In this document: piece after piece, positions 26,289 through 40,420 of the stretch
Layout: every line of letters starts with the position of its first letter
Numbering within the stretch: position 1 is the stretch's first letter
The notes under the pieces: generated by a model
What the model was told of the DNA's origin: nothing
The model's database searches: none
Seen by the model: the letters and a program-made list of their open reading frames with translations, nothing else
Program-made: the position numbers and the translations under genes
Assembly: GCA_000349905.1 (NCBI GenBank)
Contig: KB722737.1
Coordinates: 1,875,359-1,939,358 of the forward strand
DNA length: 64,000 nucleotides
Direction: 5' to 3'
Source of the DNA: Volvariella volvacea V23
Lineage: Eukaryota; Basidiomycota; Agaricomycetes; Agaricales; Pluteaceae

Positions 26289-26452
26289 GAGCCGTGAGTG
26301 CTACGTGCAGGGCGAAGGTTCACAATGGGAGGTGGAGTGTGAGGTAGCGTGGGAAAAAGCTGGGTTGTCGCTTGCTGAGGGACTTGCGCTGATGAGGCTA
26401 TGTGCATGGATGTATGGAAGACAATGTACATGAACACTAGCAAGTACTATCA

Positions 26453-28160
<1,708 letters not shown>

Positions 28161-28262
28161 TTTGCGCTGGATGCGTTCACAGCAAGATGCAAATCTCCGG
28201 CAACTAACATCGCACCGGCAAATTTCTCAGCAGCTTTCATAATTGTTCCACCGACTCAGGCC

Positions 28263-29193
28263 ATGGCACCGAGCCTGCTCTGCGCCGCTGTTCGAAAGGC
28301 CAACCAGGTTCGGTGGATGTGGTCATTAGACGTCGAAATCTCATGCCTCATGTTCTGCTCACAGCTCTCTGCGGCCCAGTTAGCCAGCTACGCACGAGAT
28401 CTCGTCGTAAATGAGTGCGTTACGATCTTGGTGCATAAACCGGATTATAACCTTTTGAGTAGATATAAACCAGTTGTGGTGCACGCTTCTAATTTATCTC
28501 AGAGGGATAGACAAGCAATCTGGACAATTTTTGAGGAAAATATGCGATCCCTGTATGTTCTCGGTCATGACGTCCCTCCGAATTTTTGATGCAGAATAAG
28601 CAGATATACTAAATCCTTTGCGGGATGGAATCCTCCCGAGAAGCGGAAGGAATTATTTGATGTGCTCTCTCGTTTCATCTTGTACAAAGATGCAGTGTCC
28701 ACTGTCAAGGCATACACTATGTTCCGTTTCGAGTACGAGGAAGAGGAGCGGCTATTGTATTGGTAAGGCGTACTTACGAGTCCTGATGCGGACGTCCGGT
28801 CTCATATAACTCAATTTTGGTGAAAGTTACGAACTTCAAGTCGCCAGCGACGCACAGGGGCTTGGATTTGGAAAGAAACTGATCGATACCCTCACAATAA
28901 TTGGGCAGAAGACGAACATGCATAAAGTGATGCTCACTGTATTTATAGGTAAGTACCCCGGCCCCGCGTACGGTAGGTAGTTCATGCTCTTACCGTCCTT
29001 CAAAGAGAATGGTAAGGCTTACGGATTTTACCGTCATGTAGGGTGAGTGTCCTTATTGAGAATCTGTGCAGTACAAATTTACAAAAATGCGAAAAGGTTT
29101 GCGATCGACGAGAGCTCCCCAACATATGTAGAAGGAGTGGAGAGTAATCTCAATGAGGTAGACTACCACATCTTATCCAAGCGCCTTGAATAG
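28263..29193 (+). CDS. NAA40: N-alpha-acetyltransferase 40 (NatD), histone H4/H2A N-terminus
   Basis: Exons 28263-28307, 28365-28552, 28595-28762, 28827-28948, 29006-29042 and 29097-29193 encode 218 residues. NatD acetylates the N-terminal Ser of histones H4 and H2A. The order IFEENMRSL, then FAGWNPPEKRKELF, AYTMFRFEYE, LYCYELQVASDAQGLGFGKK (acetyl-CoA loop QGLGFG), HKVMLTVF and a FYRHVGFAIDESSP ending matches the family. The first intron (57 nt) is stop-free and in frame; splicing it is preferred because it joins VRKANQ to LSAAQL as expected. Confidence 0.93.
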
Positions 29194-29277
29194 TCGGGCT
29201 TGTGTGGTTGTGCTTGCTTATATAAGCGTGTTCCGGCTTTTGCCCTGCTCTTTTCTCTCCATTCACCACACAACGCA

Positions 29278-29705
29278 ATGCTCTCAACGTCTGCACTACG
29301 CGCATCACGAGCCACGCTATCTAGGTTTGCAAACAGGCGCCATGCGTCTCATGGGGCGCCCCAATACAACGAACCAACAGGCTGGCTGTTTGGCGAGAAG
29401 GTTCGGAGTACCCCTTCGTCCAGTGACACTCCAGCTCAGAATTACTTGTAGCCGCCTCCACCGGGACAAAAGAGAGTAAAGGAGGATTGGGAGAACATCT
29501 GGTATATTGGGATGTTTGGGTCTATGGCTTTCGCCGCCGTAATGCTTTATTACAAACCGGATACTAGGTACGCTCGTTGTGACTCGCACATTTATTTAGG
29601 CTTATTCGCACTCTTAGTATCCAAACTTGGGCCTTGAACGAAGCTAAAGCACGGATGGAAGCACGGGGAGAGAAATATCGCTACGAGCCGTCATCCTCTT
29701 CATAA
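29278..29705 (+). CDS. NADH:ubiquinone oxidoreductase ESSS/NDUFB11 subunit (complex I)
   Basis: Exons 29278-29400, 29452-29567 and 29618-29705 encode 108 residues. This accessory membrane-arm subunit of complex I has a basic mitochondrial presequence (SALRASRATLSRFANRRHA). The conserved PTGWLFGEKPPPPGQ and EDWENIWYIGMFG segments follow, then one transmembrane helix ending in YYKPDT, and an amphipathic tail with WALNEAKARMEARG. Length fits. The gene begins 84 bp after the NatD stop codon, in tandem. Confidence 0.88.
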
Positions 29706-29808
29706 TAAGCTATTTTACCAGGACACATGCAATCTATACCATTTTCATTGTCAGAACGAGATGGCATCAACACAATAGAATGTCATTAAATTATATCTAT
29801 GAAGGTCT

Positions 29809-30525
29809 CTAGGATTCATACGTGGCTTTGTAAGCCTCCTCCGTCAATAGACTCTCAAGCTGGGACAATATTATTAAAGGCATTAAAACTGCGAGAATTT
29901 GCGTACCTCTGATGGGTTTGTCACTTTGATCTTGCACAACCACCCTGGGTAATATGAGATAGGTGGGTTGGTTGCAGGAAAGAGTCACTTGCCTTTATCT
30001 TCTGGGGACTTGTTGAGTAATCCTGGTTCCGACGACAAATTTTCATTTATCGCTTCGATGGTGCCAGAGACGGGGGCGTACTGACATTCATGGTGGTCAA
30101 TAGCTGTAGGAGTAGCGCGAAAAGAGTAGCACATACGATATCTGACGCAGCCTTAACACTTTCGACTGCTCCTATCTGGTCTGGTGGAGAGCGTTACAAC
30201 CACGTCGAGGCAGAGCCCTGCTGGCCTACCTCCTTGGGTTATAGTGGTTCCAATAGTTGGTAGTTCAACAAAAACGACATCCCCAAGAGCTTGCTGGGCG
30301 TGGTTGGTAATAGTCACAACCCCAACACCGGTCGCGTCATCATATGCAACGAGTTCATGGTCTGCAGTAAAGCGCTTGGCTGCGTGTCTTTAGGCGTTTG
30401 AGCTTGCAAAAAAAAAGGTGATACTTACTGACGATAGTACGAAACGACTGGGAGGTGCGCGCAACAGCCCAGGATTGCCGCTGTGTCCAACGGGCTCTAG
30501 AGACTTGACGTATAAGAGATTGCAT
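29809..30525 (-). CDS. GCV3: glycine cleavage system H protein, mitochondrial
   Basis: Exons 30429-30525, 30230-30361, 30137-30180, 29993-30080, 29907-29944 and 29809-29859 encode 149 residues. The H protein carries lipoate between the P, T and L proteins of glycine decarboxylase. The presequence (MQSLIRQVSRARWTQRQSW) precedes GVVTITNHAQQALGDVVFVE. The lipoyl-lysine site is ESVKAASDI, and YAPVSGTIEAINENL and GLLNKSPEDKGWLCKI follow. The intron inside DKG|W starts with GCAAGT, a GC-AG intron. It is convergent with NDUFB11 and in tandem behind mitochondrial EF-Tu. Confidence 0.95.
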
Positions 30526-30784
30526 GAGTGCAAGAGGAATGGTGATGGGTTACAGTTGCAACTTTTACAATTCTGTGATCGGCCCCGGAAACCTCGCCTA
30601 ATTCAACGGCACCCTACGGAATACGTTCCGTGGGTTTAGTCTTAGATCCGATAACTCATCGCCGCTTTCCCAAGTCTTATCCTCTAAGTTGTGCGTGATA
30701 TTTGATTACAGTTAGTCGATCTACTAAGATATTCCTTAAATACTACTTTTAATAGAGTGGGGAAGTAAGTCTGTAGTGAGGACC

Positions 30785-32656
30785 TTAGGCGTGCTCAAGA
30801 ACTTTGGTGACGATACCCGTGCCAACTGGATGAAATATTAGGGTCGCAGAAACACCAGATGTATAAGAAAACTCACTTGTGCGATTGCCCTCACGAAGTG
30901 TGAAACTAATGATTTGATGAGGACCTGGAAGACACGAGTGAAGTATGCCACTCACCGAGAACCCACTTCAGCAGCAACATCGAAGTGGAGATCGCAGACC
31001 ATTTCAACATTATCACCAGGCATGACCTGAGGAAATTATGAGATGTGAACCTATATCGTTAAATCTGCCAGGAACGAACCATCTTTTCGGCAGCATCTGG
31101 TGTGCCCTCTGGCCATGTGAGAGAGGTGGTGATGTCGGCGGTGCGGATGAAGAGCTGCGGTCGGTAGTTGCTCATGAAAGGAGTGTACCGGCCACCCTCC
31201 TCTTTGGTGAGAACCTATAGATTCCATTTCAACAAATAATCATGCTCCTCCTCGGAAGACGTACGTAAATTTGAGCCTGGAACTTCTTAACAGCCTTAAT
31301 CGAGCCAGGAGCAACAATGACCTGACCGCGTCTTAATTGCTCGCGTTTAATACCGCGAAGCAGGGCTCCCATATTGTCACCAGCTTCAGCCTAAAAATGC
31401 TGTTAGTATGTGAAAATATGCCTCATCCAATTCACTAACCCGGTCCAATTCTTTATGGAACATCTCGATCCCAGTCAAAGTCGTCTTAAAACCACTTCCC
31501 AGACCCACGACCTCAACTTCAGCGCCCTTCGTTGCGGTACCACGTTCAACCTAGATAAGGTGAGGAGCGCGTTCCAATAGATCATCAAACGCAGGACTCA
31601 CTCGTCCAGTTGCGACCGTGCCACGACCAGAAATGGAGAAAACATCTAGCGCACGTGAGGGCAATTCACCAGCGACGACGATAGAGGTATACCTTCGACT
31701 TGCATTAGGAATGGTTTCTCCAAGTCACCTAATTGTGATGAGTTTACTTAAGTAAGGAGATAAAATGAGAGCATACGAGGAGGAAGCTCAAGCCAGTCGT
31801 CGCATGCTTTAATCAACTCCTGGATTTTGTTGGCGCCAATCTCATCATCTCGACCCTCTAGTGCGGCTAGAGCAGATCCCATAACGATGGGTGTATTTTC
31901 GCCATCGAACCCATATGAGCTGAGCAAGTCTCGCATTTCCATGTCCACAAGCTCAAGCATCTCAGGGTCGGAAATTTGATCCACTTTGTTGATGAAGACT
32001 ACCAAGCGCTTAATACCAACTTGACGGGCGAGGAGTAAGTGCTCCCTCGTCTGTGGCATCTGTCCGTCGGTTGCGGACACAACAATGATAGCACCGTCCA
32101 TTTGTGCAGCACCAGTGATCATGTTTTTTATGTCTGGAAAACAAATGAAGCGAGAAGTAACAAGATGAAGGCAAGTAACGCACAGTCAGCATGTCCTGGG
32201 CAGTCAATATGGCCATAGTGACGAGAGCCCGACTCGTACTCGACATGAGCAGAATTGATGGTAATACCACGAGCCTTTTCCTCAGGCGCCTTGTCAATTT
32301 GATTGTAGTCGGTAAACTTAGCACCTCCGTGAGTAGATAGGACCTTGGTAATAGCGGCAGTCAAGGTCGTCTTGCCGTGGTCAACGTGCCCTATGAAAAG
32401 GAAAGTAAGCATCATTCACCATAAAAGAAGCAGCTACACACCAATGGTACCAATATTCATGTGGGGCTTAGCCCGCGAAAAAGCCTCCGCATAGCCTCTG
32501 CAGGGGGTTGCTGACCACCAGTTCAGACTTGAAATGTGTTAATGTACGAAGAAACTAACCACGACTTCGCCCAAGAAGATATGGCCCAGCTTGTCTCCAT
32601 GCAGGACGAGAGTATGCATTGAGGAGTGAAAATTGCTCTGAACGCGTGTCAAGCAT
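30785..32656 (-). CDS. TUF1: elongation factor Tu, mitochondrial
   Basis: Twelve exons (32560-32656, 32442-32495, 32184-32390, 31777-32133, 31693-31728, 31602-31645, 31440-31550, 31265-31390, 31080-31214, 30956-31026, 30877-30905, 30785-30825) encode 435 residues. It delivers aminoacyl-tRNA to the mitoribosome. G motifs are GHVDHGK, DCPGHADY and NKVDQ. Bacterial-type features include [15 protein letters not shown] and the ending [18 protein letters not shown]. Residues before ~50 form the presequence; the chosen ATG (MLDTRSEQF) is the nearest in frame. The first intron must end at CAGAG rather than CAG to keep the GYAEAFSR junction open. Confidence 0.94.
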
Positions 32657-32891
32657 TAGATACAAGATGGAATGACCGGGCAATGTTGTTGTGAGTACTA
32701 CGAACCTCTGGCAACGGCAAGACCGCGGGGGGCGACACGAGAGCTTGCAAAGTGCAACATTGGCGACTTGGGATTTAGTGGAACTGTCGAATTTCCTGAA
32801 CGGGTTCAAATTTTGTTGCGGTCTTCGCCGGTACAAACAAGCGAAAATACGCCGGTCCCCATGCCTGTTTGCCGGTCCTCCCGATTTCCAA

Positions 32892-33929
32892 ATGTCAGAC
32901 CGACAGGAATTACTCCGCAATGCAATCGCGTTTCTTAACGATCCCAAGGCATGTCTTTCATGAGTGTAGTCTGTTGGGTGTTCTAACCTTCGCTTCAGGC
33001 GCAGACGTCACCGCTAACTCAGCGAATCCAATTTCTTGAAAGCAAGGGACTCACGCCACAAGAAATCGACTATGCACTGAGGCAAGGCAACAGCACAGTG
33101 CATTTGAACACACCCCTGCACGTGAATCCATTTAGCAGCAAAATGGATAATGGTCCTCAAGCGTCATGGGACTGGCGCGACTACTTTGTCTGTCGTTGCA
33201 TCGATTACCTGTCATTCCCACTCATAAGAGCTTAGATCACCAGTATTATTTCTGGTGCTGTCGTATACGGCGCCGTGAGCCTTTTCAAGGTATGCCTGAC
33301 CTCGACTTGACACTCAAATTTCTTTGCGAACGCTGCATTCTATTCTCAGAAATATCTAGTGCCTCATCTACAACCTCCTTCAGCCACAGCGTATGAGGAA
33401 GATCGAGACGCTCTTACGGCACAGTTTGATGCCGCCGAAGCTCTGTTAAAAGACATTCAAGCAGAGTCTGCTGCGGTAAGGGTGGCTGTTGAAGAACAGA
33501 AGCAGCAAATAGACAAAACAACGAGAGAGGTGGAGGCTGTCGTCAAAGAGATGCGGGACGGTGAGAGCCGGACAAGAGACGAAATGCGCGAAATCCGAGA
33601 TGAAATCAGCACCATTCGGGACATGATACCCAAGGTATGCGTCTTCCCCTAAGCCAGGTCAGTTGGTTGAATGATTGTTAAATTAGATGATTGAGAAAAA
33701 TAAAGAGAGCCAAAATCAGACTCTGGCAGAGCTCCAACAAGAGCTCAAGTCCGTCCGAGCACTCCTTCTGAGCCGCGGCTCCTCTGTCCCAAGTGGGACT
33801 GTTTCACCCCTCCCAGCGATTGGACGGCCTAGCATTCCAGCGTGGCAACTTGCTGGTGGAAGTAGTTCAACGTTGGCTAACGGCAAAGCAAAAGATACGG
33901 AGGAAACTGGCAGCTCAGTCAGTCCATAG
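32892..33929 (+). CDS. PEX14: peroxisomal membrane docking protein Pex14
   Basis: Exons 32892-32948, 32999-33187, 33236-33289, 33350-33634 and 33687-33929 encode 275 residues. Pex14 docks the Pex5 cargo receptor at the peroxisome. The N-terminal Pex5-binding domain is at ~5-47 (RQELLRNAIAFLNDPK ... QRIQFLESKGLTPQEID). A hydrophobic helix at ~90-105 (TSIISGAVVYGAVSLF) and a long coiled coil rich in Glu/Arg follow. The tail is Ser/Pro-rich. The first intron starts with GCATGT; no GT donor keeps DPKAQTSP in frame. It is divergent from mitochondrial EF-Tu over 235 bp. Confidence 0.9.
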
Positions 33930-34031
33930 CCTGTTGTTGGTGTAGCACGTGATGTATTAGTGTAGCGTTGGATGGCATCGCTTTAAGCTGCAACTTAACC
34001 CCCATAGCTCCGTACGACTTGCCCATAACCC

Positions 34032-36843
34032 ATGTTCAGCCAGCTGCGCCATGCAGTGGAGAGTATCGCTCCTCCTCGCAGCTCAACCGATGCCAGCGAA
34101 GAATCAGGTGCCAACCCCACCTCTCCCACCCAGCTAGCCGAGTCTGCACTCTCCAACCTGAGAAAGTCGCTCGCGAGCCAACGTCCAAATGCCGCGCCCA
34201 CAAAATCACCTCCCCCGTTCGGTGCAAGGTCCAAGCTGAATCTTGAAGAGAGACTTCGCGCGAGTTTTGCACATCACGAATCGAATGGCCCGCAGACCCA
34301 AGATGACCTGGTCAAGTCTAATTCATCGTTACCACCTTTGCAACTGGAAGCAAATACTACAGTATCACCAGAATGCATTCCACTTCCTGACTCCCCGCCG
34401 CTGCGGTCCTCCAGTCCCCCCGGAAGTGTACCTAACATAGACACCCCCGAGATGAGCCCAGGTTTCCTTGTTGACAAACCACTATCCCCGGAAGCGTCTG
34501 CAAGCACAAATACACCTCCTGCCGCTCAATCTGATGGTTCTTTGAATGACTTAGAGCATGCTCAAGATTCTGATTCGCAAGCGACCTCGCTTGACACCAA
34601 CCAACACCCGCCAGTCGTTGAAGTGTCTACTCCTCCAGTCAGCACAATACTAACTCCTCCAATAGTCCACAAGGAGGAACGTAGCGATGTTGAACAACTG
34701 CAAGAACGTCTGAAGCAGGTTGAACAGCGGTTCTCAGGTGAGTACCTGCCTTACCACAGCCATGGTGATCTAAATCAATATGCAGAGGTTTCTGGATCTT
34801 TGAGGCGACTTCAGGCGGAAAAATTAGCTGCCGATGCAGTCCTACAAGAGCTGACTTCCGTTCACTCCGTGGTGGATGCTGAAGGCCTGCGTCACTATCT
34901 ACAAAGTATATCTGCGTCTATAGAGGTGGGATTCCATACTTAACGGAATTGAATAGGCACTGACCCCTCCATAAGGCCAGAAAACTGGATTCACAAAATC
35001 TACGAACAGAGCTAGCAAGTCAGTATCATATGCATGCACCAATGATAATCAATAATTTCCGTGCTAGGTCAACTGGAGCGTGTGGAAGAGCTTCAAGCAA
35101 TACATAAGACAGAACTCATCTCCAATTCGCACCATGTCGAGCAGCTCAAACGGCAGTTATCGGAAACTGAATCTCTTCTTCGTGCATCACAAGAATTATC
35201 CGACCAAGCAGCAGGGAGCACTGAAAACGATAAAGCAGAGATCACCAGGCTGGAAAAGGATATCGAAAGCTTGCGTACTATGGCCAAGGAAGAGGAGGAG
35301 AAACGAACAAAAGCCGTTAGTTTATTGAAAACAGTGCGCCAAAAGCTAGTAAAAACGGAAAAGGAGAAGGAAGATGCCCTCAAAGAGATCCTAAGTCTCA
35401 AGGAGAGAGACAGAATCGATAAGGAAAGGGAGGACGCAGAGCGCGTCCGATTGCAACATCTCTTAGAAGCCACTAACGCCGAAGCGGAGAAAGTGGTCGC
35501 ATCAACGAAAGCTCAACATGGACGTGAATTGAGCGAATCACGGGAGCGCCATGAGAAGGAGATTGCCACTCTCAAAGCACATTTTGAGCAGGAAGCAATG
35601 AAGTTAAAGGTATGTGTTCTGATCAAGCCTAGTCCCTGTGGATTAAGTGCTTGGAATACAGAGTGATCATGCTGAAGAGCTCAATATGAGAGCTGCTCGT
35701 ATATCGTTGCTCGAGAACTCCCTTACCAATCTCGCCAGCGACAAGGACAATCTATTTGATCAATTACAACTGCGCCAGGCAGAACTGGAGTCCGCTCAAT
35801 CTCACCTAGAATCCCTAGAGAGTCAGAATGTTGAACTTCAATACCAACTACGTGAGTGCAAGGACAAAATATCCTTATTACAGGAAGATATTTTGGAGGT
35901 ACACAGACAGTCTGCCTTGCAAACTCGGGACCCAACAGCTGTTGCCAATGATGTCGCTAGGATGGTCGCAACAACCGAGGCCAAGTACGAGGCGAAAATT
36001 ACAACTATGAAACGGGATGTCGCAACAATCGAGAAAGAGCGTAATGAGTCTGAGGCAGAGTGGAACAAGAAATTGAGGCAGAAGTCCAAGGAGCTGGAGG
36101 AGGCAAATAACGCTCTGGCATCAATAGTCAAGGCGCACCAAGAGCATGAAGAAATTGTGAAAGGTCTTCAAGCACAGATCAGGGGTTTGGAAGACAGTGC
36201 ACAAGTGATGCAGCAGCAAATACAAACTCTCCAGCTCGAGAACGGGCGTTTGGAAGAGCAAATAGTAAGGCCGTCACTGTATCGACTAGGTGCACCGTTG
36301 AATCTGTGATCAGAGAGTTGCGGCCACCCATGAACAGCAGCTGAAAACCAAGATTGGTGACGTCGAAGCCCAGATAGAAGAGCATAAATCCCGAGAAAGT
36401 CAATTACGAGCCAACAATAAGGTCAGGGGGTAGAGATATTCTCTCACCAGAATCTCTGATACATCTACCATTAGAGTCTGAAGGATGAGTTGCGTAAGGT
36501 TCAGTCTTCAGCAGCCATCCTCGAGCGGCAGCGAACACCCACGTCAGGTTATTGGACCTCACGTCATAGTGAAAGCACACCAGACGTCAGGACACCAACC
36601 GCTAGTACTTCTGGTCAGCCTGATACACCAACCACCCCGCAAAAAGAAGAAGAGATTAATGTAGAGTATCTCCGGAATGTCATCTTACAATTCCTGGAGC
36701 ACAAAGAAATGAGGGTGAGCTCCTAGGCAATGCAGTACTGGGGATTACCTAACTCCTATTTCAAGCCGAATTTGGTCCGGGTATTGTCTGTCTTGCTTCG
36801 CTTTACTCCTCAAGAGACTAGGCGTCTTATGGCGAAGGTGTAG
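34032..36843 (+). CDS. GRIP-domain golgin, coiled-coil Golgi tether
   Basis: Exons 34032-34737, 34786-34925, 34976-35018, 35068-35609, 35662-36264, 36314-36421, 36475-36714 and 36766-36843 encode 819 residues. GRIP golgins (yeast Imh1, animal golgin-245/97) are held on the trans-Golgi by Arl1-GTP. The start MFSQLRHAVESI is a conserved amphipathic beginning. Residues ~20-235 are Ser/Pro-rich, ~236-720 are continuous coiled coil, and the C-terminal GRIP domain is EINVEYLRNVILQFLEHKEM with RVLSVLLRFTPQETRRLM. The invariant GRIP Tyr is in VEYLRN. The stop lies only 43 bp before the Med5 start codon. Confidence 0.92.
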
Positions 36844-36886
36844 TTACGATGGTTACATAATATTAGTAGCACTTTACCCACAACCA

Positions 36887-39800
36887 ATGTCTCTCGCTGA
36901 GCTCACCCGGAATAGTTTTCAAAGTGGTATCCCTGCACGCAAAGTCAGTTCATTCGGCTATGCACCAGACTTGGTCTGATCTTTGACTTGAAAGTGGCTT
37001 CAATTGTGTAAGTTGCTTATATCCAGGGAGCCCAGTCACCACGACGCGGTGGAAATTGACTTGAGCAGTATGTTCCGTTTGTCCCCTCAGAGAACTTCTC
37101 CATTAAGGCCATCTAATAGACTCTGTTCTGGTTCTCTTCCGTTCATATCCCGGAGACCCTGATTTGCAAGCATATCTCAAACATGCAGTACAGGAGGAAA
37201 TGCTCTCACTGCCGGTTTTTGTGTCCACAATGCTCCAAGCTGTTCGCTCTCCAGAACTGCATTCCCCAGCCACTCTGGACATACTGTGCCGTATTGCCTT
37301 GAATGCCCATTATAAGACTGGTTTGCCACCTGTTGGTTCAATTGTGCGGTTTGCAGAATCTCCTGTCATAGTACTCGGAATCATACAAGACGGCCTCGCG
37401 TTGCTTCGGACTACTCATTCACTCTCCCTATCACACGCACATCAGTTGATGGAATCAGCTTCTGAACTTGTGGTGCATCTATTGTCTTGTCTTCCTCACT
37501 CCTCTCTAGTTCCTTCGGCGCAGGCTGCGGTCTTGTATACTGAAGCAAGCGAATTACTGCAAAACTTTCGACTGGCCAGCGAACAAATCCGTCATTCCCT
37601 AGATGGTTTTGTACTTTCTCTCAGTCTAATCATAGGAGATGACGCAAAAGCTGTTGAGGAGGCACAGCTAATGCATAATATGCACATGACATTTGAGAAG
37701 ACGGAAACGCACGGTCATGGGTCGGATGCAGATGTGGTGTCTCTTGGATTGCTATTGCATCATATGGTGAGATCCAGCTGAGTATTCTACGAGTTTGGAG
37801 GTTTATCTGATTGTTAGCGACGTTAGGTATCGCACAGAGGGCACAATTTCGGTCCTGGAAATGGACACGATCCTGTCGCATTGTTGGTCGGCTTTTACAG
37901 GTGGTCTGGCTGGACGCCTGTTATGTTCTACACGCAATTGTTCTTGTCTGCCTTCACTTGTCTGACGCAGAATGTCGAGCATCCGTTTCTTTGGAAGGCC
38001 TTCATTCTTGGCCGGGTAAGATTAGGTATTTCCCTATCCACAGTAACCTTATTCGATTGCACAGTTCCCGTCCTTATTAATTTCCTTCGAGCAACTGTCC
38101 AGTAGTGACAACTCCACTGCCTCTGATTGGGTAAGTCATTTACCCGCCCTAGGCTGCTGTTTACCAATGACCACTATTAGCGACTAGTGACACGCTCAGC
38201 CCTAGCCTCCATCCTTCAACACACAGACCTTATTATGAATTGTAGCCGTATCCTGACCGAATCATCCCCGCCTTCCGACGGAGAACTGTTGGTGTAAACT
38301 CCTTGATTTAAATGGACTCGTGCCTTACAACTTAACAAGTTCTGCCTCGTTCTCTTCCGAGTTCCTGCGACAATTAGTCGCAAATGAACTTGTTGATCCT
38401 GGAATTGCAGCACATCTAGACTCAAATATCACCAAGTCAACCCCTCCAAGAATCCAAAGCGAGGCCCATGATTATGGGTTCAGTCTGGAGGTCAGTAACC
38501 TTCCATTGTCTCTACTGGGTTGACATTGAATGGTCTATATTAGGCTTATCTCGAGAGCAAAGTCGCACCTGAGGTTGACATCTCAGATTTCCAGATATGG
38601 AGAAATCGTATATGTCAGGACGTATCATGCCATCATGCTTTCTCCGAATTGGTTTTAAAGGTACTGGCCTACACTTCAATAGGCGTAGGCTAATAATTTT
38701 ATTAGCGATTCTCAGTTCTTCCAGGGACGACATATACTGAATCCATCAGCCATTTGTGCAAAATCTTGTATACATATGACACCCTACTAGACATCCTTGC
38801 TCTACATATCAAGATATCTCACCTCGTCTTCTACGGGATCTGCTTTTTGCAAGATTTTGATTACGACATCGTCGGTGAGCACGAAATTTGCTCAGATCGG
38901 GACTCTCCTCAATAGACATCAGGAGACCCCCAAACAGCTGTGAGCCAGTTAGGCGAAGTTTTTTTATTCTTGCAGTATACAATCGTCCGCTTTCATGTAA
39001 GTACTGCGGGATTATGACTGTTGGATGCTAAACACCACGCAGTTGGAGTTCGATGTCTTCACTGTAGGGAACCGCAAAGTAACCTCTCGTTTCCTGCGCT
39101 CTACGGATATTGTTCATCTTGGTGAACACCTAAATGAGCAGGAATCGGCAGCATTTTCAGGATGGTTCAAAGCATTATTTGATAGCAATAGCGAAGGGAT
39201 AGAAGACACTATTCTCCGCTCTACGCGTCCTGAGATGCTGTTACGAATTTCGGCAACATTAATTTCACAAGCTCTTCGCCTAAACGCCACAGGAAAGCTT
39301 GGTGACGACGTCCTTGCAAACGGTGTGTCCTACTTCACCGGTCCACTCCTTAGCTGGACATTGGTGGGGGTTGTAAAATCCCTCATAACGGAGATCGAAC
39401 AGACGAAGTAAGTGGTGACTGACACGAAGAAGAAATCTGTTAAGATCTATTTCTCTTCTTTAGCTTTGCTGCTCCAAACCGACTAGAAGTGCTGAAGACC
39501 CTTCTCGTGCAAGCATGTCCTAGACCCGTGTATTCGCTCTGTAGTCCGCGCATCTTATGCCTTCTAGCCAGTCAACGGGCACAGAAGCCGTTGACGGAAG
39601 CTGGAATTGATTTGATGGCCTTGACCCGAGTAGTCCACGAGGCAGCAAGGCGGGAATATGGTAGTGCGTATGTTACTTCTCAGTCCGGCAACTGATTGTA
39701 AGCTGGTTCGTCCTAACCAGGTCGTGCACAAGGACAACACGATTCGGCTTTGCAAGAAGTCCGTGATGCATTGGCACTGGCCAGAGCAGGAAAGCCACCA

Positions 39801-40295
39801 CGACTAGACGTGGAGCGATGTTTGAAGATGGCCTCTCCCACAGTATTCTTGACCCAGTTGTGGACAGAGCTCAGTGTCACCGCCAGCTTGGGGGAAATTG
39901 AAGTCTGCAGGCGTATCGCCACATTCATTCTCACAACACCGCGTTGTCGAAACACAGCACCCCTACTGCCCATTTTCTTGTACTTGACCCTCCCAACGTT
40001 GTTAACTCTGATCGAGAAACAACCACCAGCCCAGCAAACCGTCAGCGTAGATTTATTGGCCGCCACAATCACTTCAGCCCTTTCTGCTGCGCTGCATCTG
40101 GAGTGGGCATCTCATATGCAAGGAAATGACCGTCAAGTACTTCTAGGCCAGAGCAGCACTTCTATGGCGCGAAGAGTAGTTCATGACCTACGCACGAGAC
40201 ATAACCATGCAGTTAAAAGTCTCCTACAGAGGATGGCGTCCTCTCAATCCTTTGTTGCAAACTTTCCAGTGTTTTTAGGTGATATAGGCTCATAA
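36887..40295 (+). CDS. MED5: Mediator complex subunit 5 (Med5/Nut1)
   Basis: Thirteen exons (36887-36943, 36995-37067, 37120-37766, 37827-38015, 38065-38130, 38181-38291, 38362-38490, 38544-38660, 38706-38874, 38923-38996, 39043-39407, 39464-39660, 39721-40295) give 922 residues. Med5 is a tail-module subunit linking activators to RNA polymerase II. The start MSLAELTRNSFQSGIPARKW, mid-protein GDPQTAVSQLGEVFLFLQ, and late GIEDTILRSTRPEMLLRISA with YFTGPLLSWTLVGVVKSL match fungal Med5 as I remember it. The protein is helical with no catalytic motif. The intron near 38292-38361 has an unusual GAG acceptor choice and is the least certain junction. Confidence 0.78.
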
Positions 40296-40420
40296 GATTA
40301 TAACGGAAACAAGGGTGATGCTCAATAGTTCTTCATTGATGACAAGGAATAGTAAAACTACACATCAACAGGTGGCGGTGCTGATGGGAGGCAATTTAGT
40401 TGTGAACAATGTGCATCATC

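Noticed and set aside
34036..34507. Minus-strand ORFs opposite the golgin N-terminus
   Set aside because: Shadows of the Ser/Pro-rich exon with no conserved content.
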